In this document: in pieces, positions 1 to 5,540 of the stretch
Position numbering within the stretch: the first letter of the stretch is position 1
Layout: the number at the start of each line of letters is the position of its first letter
Source of the DNA: JAQIBY01 sp964615585
GTDB taxonomy: Bacteria; Bacteroidota; Bacteroidia; Bacteroidales; ML635J-15
Assembly (NCBI GenBank): GCA_964615585.1
Contig: CAZTNS010000132.1
Location: 1-8,359 of the forward strand
Direction of reading: 5' to 3'
Length of the DNA stretch: 8,359 nt
Translations under genes and position numbers: made by a program
Notes under the pieces: generated by a model
Told to the model about the DNA's origin: nothing
Databases searched by the model: none
Seen by the model: only the letters and a program-made list of their open reading frames with translations

Positions 1-138
1 AACTCCTTTAGGGCCACAACCAAAAATGTAAAATCTATGCCACTAAAACACCAAATTTCAAAACTTGTCCGGCAATACAAAGTGGAGATGGCTAAACTCC
101 ATAATGCAAGATTCAAAACCCAAATAAGTCTTATATGA
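1..138 (+). CDS. C-terminal end of an upstream gene, possibly the AddA/UvrD-like partner of the nuclease (partial)
   Basis: Frame 1 is open from the first base to a TGA at 136-138 and would encode the last 45 residues of a protein whose start lies off the left edge. The stop overlaps the ATG of the next gene as ATGA (135-138), the usual sign of translational coupling in an operon. The tail is basic and polar. It contains a stretch (residues 17-34, HQISKLVRQYKVEMAKLH) loosely like the Q-x-x-x-Y helix that follows the catalytic core in AddA/RecB-type nuclease domains, but this is too short to identify the family. In many Bacteroidota a UvrD/AddA-like helicase precedes the AddB-like gene, so that is the best contextual guess. 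A 45-codon open frame can also arise by chance, so the gene itself is only moderately supported. Confidence 0.5.
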   Translation, partial: NSFRATTKNVKSMPLKHQISKLVRQYKVEMAKLHNARFKTQISLI

Positions 139-2993
139 TAAATACCAATACAAATAATATAAAAAATCCGAATTTCCTGCAGGCAATAGCGGCGTATCTC
201 CACCGTAAACATCCCGATGATTTGCACAGGCAGGTTGTTGTATTGCCCAATATCCGGGCAGGATTGTACCTCAGAAAATACCTCAGTGAACATGTACAGA
301 AGCCTTCATGGGGACCCTCCATAATATCGGTACAGGAGTTTTTTCACCGTCAGGCGGGATTGCAACCTGAAGAACCCATACCCTTGATTTTTGAATTGTA
401 TAAATGCATTAATAATATCCGGCCCGGTTTGTTCGACAGCTTTGATGCTTTTTATCCCTGGGGCGAAATCATGTTGTCTGATTTCAATGACATTGATAAA
501 AACCTGACCGACCCGTTGAAGTTGTATGCCAACCTCAGAGACCTGAAAGAAATTGATGTGTTATATGCTGATGTGAACAAGGAGTTGATGGAACATCTGC
601 GTAGGTTTTGGGAACAGTTTGATGTAGAAGTAAATCATCATTCAAAAGAAAGCTTTCTGCAATTGTGGAAAATCATGCCTACATTGTATCAGGCTTTTAC
701 AGAAAAACTAAAAAAGCAACATGCCGGTTACGAAGGGCTGATCGCAAGAACTGTAGCCGAAGGTCTAAACAATGAATTGTTCCCTGAAGATAAACCCGTA
801 CATTATTTTATTGGTTTCAATGTATTGAGCAAAGCAGAAGAGCAGGTCTTCAGGTATTTTAAAAATCAATATGATGCACAGTTTTTCTGGCAGTATGATG
901 AAGATATGCTGCGTGACACTTACCATGAAGCTTTCCGTTTTGTACGGGATATGCTGCAAAAATTCCCGATGCCTTCAGATTTTACATATCAACAAAAAAT
1001 CAGAAACAAAAATGTGATGAATGTATATTCTGTTCCGTCAAACACGGCACAGGTAAAACTGGCATCACAACTGCTTGAAAAAAAAATCAGCAATGAAGAT
1101 CCAGGATTTGAGCATACCTGCATTGTTTTGCCTGATGAGTCTTTGTTACATCCTGTTTTATATTCCATGCCGGAATCTGTAAAACATCTGAATGTTACTA
1201 TGGGATATCCTGTTTCTTATGCACCGCAGAGCAGTATCATCGGGTTGCTGACAAGGTTGCAGGATAATTATACATCTGGTGAATTTTACCATCAGAATGT
1301 GCTGAAGGTATTGAATCATCCATTGGTTCAGCTTGTCGCACATGATCATTGCACAAAGCTCAAAAAGAAGATTGTGGAACAAAATATGATCAGGGTACCT
1401 GAAAGCATATTTAAAGCCGAAAACAATGATTTGATACAACTAATTTTTTCCGGTACAGGCGATATTATGGAAACAGGGCTATACTTCAGCAATATACTGA
1501 AAGGAATATATGAAAGCCTGGAAAACATTGATGATGTGGATTTTGATAAAGAAATTGTGTATCAGATGTACCGGCATATCAACAGATTCAATGAATATCT
1601 CATCAGAGACCGTATTCATTTTCAATCGGTAAAAACTTACTTATGGTTGGTTTCTTCGATGCTGAACAATCTAACTGTATCTTTTTCGGGCGAACCCATG
1701 AAAGGTTTACAGGTAATGGGAATGCTTGAAACACGCCTGGTGGATTTTGAAAAGATCATCATCCTGTCTATGAACGAAGGACAATTCCCCGGCCAGAGTT
1801 TTAAAAAAAGCTTCATCCCTTACAATTTGCGCAAAGTATTTCATTTGCCAACAATTGAATTTCAAGATGCCATCCATGCTTATTATTTTTACAGGATGAT
1901 CATGCATCCCGATTCGGTGTATTTATTGTACAACACAGCAACAGAAGGTTTTTACAACGGTGAAAAAAGCAGGTACATACAACAGATTATCCATGAAACA
2001 GACATGCCTGTGAAAGAAATTGCTGTATTGAACCAGACTATTTCCAAGAAAAAAGAAAAGCGGGAGATTAAAAAAGACAATCATACCATGCGTATTTTGT
2101 CTCAATATGAGGGACAGAATGCAGCCAGGGCCTTTTCAGCATCGCAGCTTAATACGTATTTGAAATGTTCCATGGCCTTTTATTACAAATATATTGCCGG
2201 CATCAAAGAACCCGATGAAATGATTGAACAAATTGGTTATCTTGAATTGGGAAAACTTGTGCATGAAGTTATGCATAAATTGTATGCTCCATACGCAGAA
2301 ACAGAAGTAAAAGTTGATGACATCAACAAAATAATGCATAACAGTAGCCATATTGATGATATCATAATGGATGCTTTTGAAAAACACATGAAAGTAAAGC
2401 GGAATAAAATAACTGGCCTGAATGCGATGGGAACAGAGGCTGTTAAAATGTATGCAGAAAGAATATTGAAACAGGATAAACAGCGTGTTCCGTTTGTATA
2501 TGAAGGAGGAGAAAAATTCTTCAGGGCATTGTTATCAAACAAAGACATTAGCCAGTCTCCATTCTGGCATTTTGAGGGCATTATTGACCGGATTGAATCT
2601 TCCGGCAATGTTCTGCGCATCATTGATTATAAAACAGGTAAACTAAAATCCCCCAATGTTAAGGATATGGAAACCTTTTTTGAGCCGGAACGCAAAAGTG
2701 ATTATGACCATGTCTTCCAGATATTTTTTTATACATGGTTGATTTACAGAAACCAGAAGCCAGGAAAAAACGCCCAGGTGTTGAAACCTGTGATACTCTA
2801 CATGCGTGAAACCCAACCAGCCAATGAAATATGCAAAGGCATCCATGTTCATGATTACAGGGAACTGATGCCGGTATTTGAAAAACAGCTTTTACAGCTT
2901 ATGGACAGGATAACCGACAAAAATGAGCCTTTCAGAATGACATCTGACAGCAATACATGTGAAAATTGCCCTTATTATAAAGTCTGCTATTAA
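135..2993 (+). CDS. AddB-like PD-(D/E)XK nuclease with Fe-S clasp (double-strand break repair)
   Basis: This 952-residue protein resembles the AddB subunit of AddAB/RecBCD-type helicase-nucleases, which resect double-strand DNA ends in the cytoplasm for RecA-dependent repair. The C-terminal third is a PD-(D/E)XK nuclease: GKLVHE (706-711, His710), GIIDRIE (815-821, Asp818), IIDYKTGK (829-836, Asp831 and Lys833), and a Gln motif around Gln862. Four cysteines frame this domain, Cys678 and then C942-x2-C945-x5-C951, the spacing of the AddB 4Fe-4S cluster that staples the nuclease fold. The N-terminal two thirds is a degenerate SF1 helicase fold. The segment near residues 33-50 (VVVLPN...) lacks a GxGKT Walker A, while residues 524-553 (…LETR…NEGQFPG) match the conserved AddB block before the helicase C-terminal motifs. 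The protein is shorter than Bacillus AddB (about 1,170 residues), as is common in Bacteroidota. The ATG at 135 is the first in frame after a stop at 102-104, has no Shine-Dalgarno, and overlaps the upstream stop. No clear terminator follows. Confidence 0.92.
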   Translation: MINTNTNNIKNPNFLQAIAAYLHRKHPDDLHRQVVVLPNIRAGLYLRKYLSEHVQKPSWGPSIISVQEFFHRQAGLQPEEPIPLIFELYKCINNIRPGLFDSFDAFYPWGEIMLSDFNDIDKNLTDPLKLYANLRDLKEIDVLYADVNKELMEHLRRFWEQFDVEVNHHSKESFLQLWKIMPTLYQAFTEKLKKQHAGYEGLIARTVAEGLNNELFPEDKPVHYFIGFNVLSKAEEQVFRYFKNQYDAQFFWQYDEDMLRDTYHEAFRFVRDMLQKFPMPSDFTYQQKIRNKNVMNVYSVPSNTAQVKLASQLLEKKISNEDPGFEHTCIVLPDESLLHPVLYSMPESVKHLNVTMGYPVSYAPQSSIIGLLTRLQDNYTSGEFYHQNVLKVLNHPLVQLVAHDHCTKLKKKIVEQNMIRVPESIFKAENNDLIQLIFSGTGDIMETGLYFSNILKGIYESLENIDDVDFDKEIVYQMYRHINRFNEYLIRDRIHFQSVKTYLWLVSSMLNNLTVSFSGEPMKGLQVMGMLETRLVDFEKIIILSMNEGQFPGQSFKKSFIPYNLRKVFHLPTIEFQDAIHAYYFYRMIMHPDSVYLLYNTATEGFYNGEKSRYIQQIIHETDMPVKEIAVLNQTISKKKEKREIKKDNHTMRILSQYEGQNAARAFSASQLNTYLKCSMAFYYKYIAGIKEPDEMIEQIGYLELGKLVHEVMHKLYAPYAETEVKVDDINKIMHNSSHIDDIIMDAFEKHMKVKRNKITGLNAMGTEAVKMYAERILKQDKQRVPFVYEGGEKFFRALLSNKDISQSPFWHFEGIIDRIESSGNVLRIIDYKTGKLKSPNVKDMETFFEPERKSDYDHVFQIFFYTWLIYRNQKPGKNAQVLKPVILYMRETQPANEICKGIHVHDYRELMPVFEKQLLQLMDRITDKNEPFRMTSDSNTCENCPYYKVCY

Positions 2994-3338
2994 AATTGGA
3001 TTTTGGCATATTTTAGTTTATTTTTTTTCAGAGCAGTGAAACATTTTTGCATTTACTTTACATGATCTCCACCTTTGCCTGCTACCTGCCTATGTAGCGG
3101 CAATGTTTTTGTGAAGAATGGCCTTATCGGTGTCGAATGTAGCCAAAATAATTAATTCAGTTTTCATGGGTTATGATTAGCCGTTTGTTTAACTGATCTT
3201 TTTTGTGTGACCGATTGGTTACAAGTCTGAAGTTCGAAAACAAGTGTATAATTACCTTTTCTATGTGACCCAATGTATCAACTGTAGTTCAAAAAATCCG
3301 GAAGCATCTCAGGTAGAACCACAATAGTTCATATAGAG

Positions 3339-3363
3339 TTAGCCATAAAAACATCCTGGCTAA
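3339..3363. repeat. Short inverted repeat (possible hairpin)
   Basis: TTAGCCA (3339-3345) and TGGCTAA (3357-3363) are perfect reverse complements separated by 11 bases. The stem is only 7 bp and no T-tract follows on the plus strand, so it is a poor intrinsic terminator. It may be a protein-binding site or chance. It lies about 170 bases upstream of the lipoprotein promoter. Confidence 0.35.
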
Positions 3364-3533
3364 TCATTTAATAGATTTAAGAAGATTATTATGAATAATT
3401 AAAATCACATAAACTTTTAGCTTTAGATATTCCTTGTTTTTCACTATGTTTGCAACAGAAAAGCTATTTATAGTTATTTATAAACTGCGAAACTTCAGTT
3501 AAAAACATCGACAATAATTTTGATGGTTAAAAA

Positions 3534-3541
3534 TATTTTTG
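3534..3541 (+). promoter_or_regulatory. Bacteroidota -7 promoter box for the lipoprotein gene
   Basis: TATTTTTG matches the Bacteroidota sigma-ABfr -7 consensus TAnnTTTG exactly and lies 29 bases before the first ATG of the lipoprotein gene, implying a 5' leader of about 20-25 bases. A TTTG at 3519-3522 is only 11 bases upstream, too close for the usual -33 element, so only the -7 half is well supported. In A+T-rich DNA this octamer can also occur by chance. Confidence 0.5.
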
Positions 3542-3570
3542 TATGTTTAACGAAACTAACCTAAAACTAA

Positions 3571-4746
3571 ATGATTATGAAAAAATTCAACTTATCTTTT
3601 TTACTCGTTTTGTTGATCCTGTGTGTTTCCTGCGGTTCAGACACACAGAAGAAAGACGACAATACATCCACTGAACCCAATGATAAAATTGAAGAAGCAA
3701 ATTACATCGAACCTGGAAAAGAGTTTCAGATGAAAATCCATCCCAAAGAAGATATTGACTATTATAAAACCATAGTCCCGGGCCCCGGATATTTAAAACT
3801 CGTTTCCAAAAACATCCCAGAAGAGCTTGATGTACAGGTTAGATTTGTAAAGTATGATGAGTGGGGCGAAGAGAAAGAAGTATTTCTGACTAACTTTTTG
3901 ACGTTACCCGCTGCGGTTGCTTTTGAGGAAAAAGATACCTGCTATGCATTATTGGCAGACCGATGGAATAAAAATGCCTCAGAAACACCCTTTACCCTGA
4001 AATTTGAATTCATCGAAGAGTTTGATAAACATGAACCTAACAACAATGTGGAAGCTGCCAAAGCTATAGAATTAGATGAAGGATACAAATCAGCGATATT
4101 CCCTAAAAATGATGAAGATTGGTTTAAATTTACAACAACCGAACAGGGATACATCCGTGTGATGTGTAAAGAAACCCCTGAAGATTTAGACTTAGCAGTG
4201 TTGTTTGCTGTCTATGACGAGTTTGATGGCACAGAAGTTATCAAAAACAAGGATAATTTACCGCAAAGCATTGCCCTGACTAAACCTGGAGAGTATTATC
4301 TGAAGCTGTCTGACAGGTGGAATGAAAAATCTTCTGAACAATTGTTTACATGGAAACCTGATTTTATTCCCGAAATGGATACCTGTGAGCCCAACAATGA
4401 GTATGCTGATGCAAAACTTATCGAGGCTGATGATACTGTCAAACTGGCTATTTTCCCAAAGGATGATCTGGATATGTTTAAATTTATACCCGAAAGCCCG
4501 GGCATGTTAAAGATAAAATCAGAAAAAACTGGTGATGTCAATGTGTCAGCAGGTATTTATAAGTTGAATGAAGATGAGCTGGAAGAATTACAGGGGTTGA
4601 AAGAATTGCCTGTTAAATATGATGTCGTTGAAACCGGAATGGATTATTACATTGTCATCCGGGACAGGTGGAAAGAAGAGGAATCCCCCGAACCATTTGA
4701 TGTCATGTTTGAATATGCAGGAGGCATGGCTTTAAAAGAAGAATGA
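3571..4746 (+). CDS. Lipoprotein of three tandem PPC-like beta-sandwich modules
   Basis: This 391-residue protein has a lipoprotein signal: MKK at residues 3-5, a hydrophobic run (6-19), then CVSC with the probable lipidated Cys21. The -3 position is Cys rather than Leu, a relaxed lipobox of the kind tolerated in this phylum. After an acidic, polar linker (22-34) the protein is three copies of one module: residues 35-154, 155-272 and 273-383. Each opens with EPN(D/N), followed by I(H/F)PK(E/N/D)D-x-D with aromatics about 20 residues on, and each closes near (A/S/R)DRW(N/K). The opening EPN...A and the D-x-D-(Y/W/M)-(Y/F)-K-F strand resemble bacterial pre-peptidase C-terminal (PPC) domains, but no catalytic domain accompanies them. 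ATG 3577 (MKK) is as plausible a start as ATG 3571. Leader and promoter suggest a single-gene unit. The function is unknown; an envelope-anchored binding or scaffold role is inference. Confidence 0.85.
   Translation: MIMKKFNLSFLLVLLILCVSCGSDTQKKDDNTSTEPNDKIEEANYIEPGKEFQMKIHPKEDIDYYKTIVPGPGYLKLVSKNIPEELDVQVRFVKYDEWGEEKEVFLTNFLTLPAAVAFEEKDTCYALLADRWNKNASETPFTLKFEFIEEFDKHEPNNNVEAAKAIELDEGYKSAIFPKNDEDWFKFTTTEQGYIRVMCKETPEDLDLAVLFAVYDEFDGTEVIKNKDNLPQSIALTKPGEYYLKLSDRWNEKSSEQLFTWKPDFIPEMDTCEPNNEYADAKLIEADDTVKLAIFPKDDLDMFKFIPESPGMLKIKSEKTGDVNVSAGIYKLNEDELEELQGLKELPVKYDVVETGMDYYIVIRDRWKEEESPEPFDVMFEYAGGMALKEE
3673..4719 (+). repeat. Three-fold protein-level tandem repeat in the lipoprotein gene
   Basis: The copies are 3673-4032, 4033-4386 and 4387-4719 (120, 118 and 111 residues). 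Shared anchors are EPN(D/N) at residues 35, 155 and 273; PK(E/N/D)D at 58, 178 and 296; and DRW at 130, 249 and 365. Copies 2 and 3 are most alike (IFPKxDxDxFKF in both). At DNA level the copies have clearly diverged, so this is an old duplication rather than a recent one. Confidence 0.8.
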
Positions 4747-4798
4747 TATTTTAACTTGTCATCCGCAAAATTCTTTTTATAAATTGAAACTTTAGCAT

Positions 4799-4806
4799 TA
4801 TTTTTG
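4799..4806 (+). promoter_or_regulatory. Bacteroidota -7 promoter box for tmRNA
   Basis: TATTTTTG matches TAnnTTTG and ends 28 bases before the first base of mature tmRNA, leaving room for a short 5' leader to be removed by RNase P. The nearest upstream TTG (4784-4786) is only 12 bases away, so a standard -33 element is not evident. The same octamer precedes the lipoprotein gene. Confidence 0.55.
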
Positions 4807-4834
4807 CACCATAATGTAATGACTTACATTCACC

Positions 4835-5232
4835 GGGGCTGAAATGGTATTGACAGCAAGGTAAATGGATAAGTAAGCATGCCGGGCCAAGTGACTAAGC
4901 CCGTCATCAACTGTTCACACACTTTTTAAATGGCGCAGATAATTACGCTCTCGCTGCGTAACCGAATCACAGTAGGTTAGGCTTCATCCAGTCACAAGGT
5001 GACTGGACGAGACATTCCCCGGAAGGACTTGCCTGATTCCGACCGAACAGGGAGTGCAGAAAATTTCAGGCTGGCTGTTTTCCGGTCCCTGGAAAACAGT
5101 GACATTTAAGGGACTAAGGATGTGCCCAGGGTGCTTGTTCCCGTTCACATCCCGACAATCGAAAACAAGCTAAGCATGAAGAAAGCTTCTCTGTTTCTTG
5201 TTTGGACCCGGGTTCGACCCCCGGCAGCTCCA
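4835..5232 (+). ncRNA. ssrA: Transfer-messenger RNA (tmRNA, 10Sa RNA)
   Basis: tmRNA works with SmpB to rescue stalled ribosomes and to tag the unfinished peptide for proteolysis. The 5' GGGGCTG (4835-4841) pairs with CAGCTCC (5225-5231) as a seven-base-pair acceptor stem with one G-U. The T arm is CCGGG (5208-5212), loop TTCGACC (5213-5219), CCCGG (5220-5224). Discriminator A is 5232, followed by CTG, so the CCA end is not encoded and must be added, as is common in Bacteroidota. Upstream of the tag frame, CGGGC/GCCCG (4883-4887 with 4899-4903) forms the first pseudoknot stem, and its loop can pair with bases near 4915-4924. A further strong hairpin, 4987-4995 with 4999-5007, lies after the tag stop. 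The length of 398 bases is typical. The RNA has its own -7 box and terminator, so it is a separate transcription unit. Confidence 0.95.
4932..4961 (+). other. tmRNA proteolysis-tag reading frame (GADNYALAA, stop)
   Basis: Reading GGC GCA GAT AAT TAC GCT CTC GCT GCG TAA gives GADNYALAA and a stop. The NYALAA end is the protease-recognition tail shared by Bacteroidota tags such as GENNYALAA and GETNYALAA. The resume codon is taken as GGC at 4932 by analogy with these; the preceding AAT (4929-4931) is the alternative. With the alanine carried by tmRNA, the added tag would be AGADNYALAA. Confidence 0.85.
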
Positions 5233-5256
5233 CTGAAATAAAATCAAAATGTTACC

Positions 5257-5290
5257 AAATGGCTTATTATGAAAGTAGTAAGCCATTTTT
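5257..5290 (+). terminator. Rho-independent terminator of tmRNA
   Basis: The left arm 5257-5269 and right arm 5276-5288 form a 13-bp stem with one G-U pair around a six-base loop (TGAAAG), followed by an unbroken T-run to 5290. It starts 24 bases after the tmRNA discriminator base, so it ends that transcript. The A-rich left edge also allows some activity toward the opposite strand, which would help separate it from the convergent adhesin gene. Confidence 0.85.
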
Positions 5291-5540
5291 CGTTTCACGT
5301 AATTTCACAATATTTCAGGCTTTTTCAGGTGCTAATACTCCACGTTTCATCAAAACAACCCTTATACATACGTATACACCCGACCAACCCCATCTTTATG
5401 TGCTGAAAAATTTCTGTGAATTTTGGCCAAAATGAGATATGGATTTACAGGAAAAACACATTATCCACTTTTATTGATGCTGTGAAAGCTTCAAAAATAA
5501 AAATGATTCACGAAATAAGTTGGTCGGAACCATTTATTCA
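5291..5540. other. Convergent spacer between tmRNA and adhesin gene
   Basis: I see no gene on either strand. It holds a perfect 14-base palindrome, ATTTTGGCCAAAAT (5420-5433), and only weak A+T stems that could end adhesin transcription. There is no integrase fragment and no second copy of the tmRNA 3' end within the window. Confidence 0.55.

Larger units (their letters stand above)
2994..3570. other. 577-base intergenic region without a convincing gene
   Basis: Both strands are broken by frequent stops. The only coding-like stretch is a 25-codon minus-strand frame (3167 to 3090, beginning MKTELIILATFDTDK) with no visible promoter or homologue that I can name. The first part, just after the nuclease gene, is T-rich (eight T around 3022-3030) without a clear stem, so termination there is uncertain. 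The middle holds an imperfect direct repeat (3206-3240 and 3264-3296) and a 7-bp inverted repeat (3339-3345 with 3357-3363). The last 150 bases are strongly A+T-rich and end in the promoter of the lipoprotein gene. The region could hide a small RNA or a decayed gene, but nothing in the sequence proves it. Confidence 0.6.

Noticed and set aside
2237..2623. Minus-strand 128-codon open frame inside the nuclease gene
   Set aside because: It lies wholly antisense to the conserved nuclease domain, whose motifs prove the plus-strand frame; the product shows no family features.
3010..3032. T-rich run after the nuclease gene as an intrinsic terminator
   Set aside because: There is a run of eight T, but no GC-containing stem precedes it; only weak A+T pairing is possible.
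3090..3167. Minus-strand 25-codon frame beginning MKTELIILATFDTDK
   Set aside because: It looks like a protein start, but it ends at a TAG after 25 residues, has no visible promoter, and neither other frame continues it convincingly. A decayed gene is possible but not supported.
4322..4510. Plus-strand 62-codon frame inside the lipoprotein gene
   Set aside because: It is an out-of-frame shadow of the third module, whose repeat anchors fix the real frame.
5208..5232. tmRNA 3' end as an integration site for a genomic island
   Set aside because: tmRNA 3' ends are frequent att sites, but the window has no integrase and no second copy of this sequence. The following terminator and adhesin gene look native.
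5202..5435. Plus-strand 77-codon open frame
   Set aside because: It begins inside the T arm of tmRNA and runs through the terminator hairpin; the translation has no recognisable domain and no start signal. The reading through a structured RNA is fortuitous.
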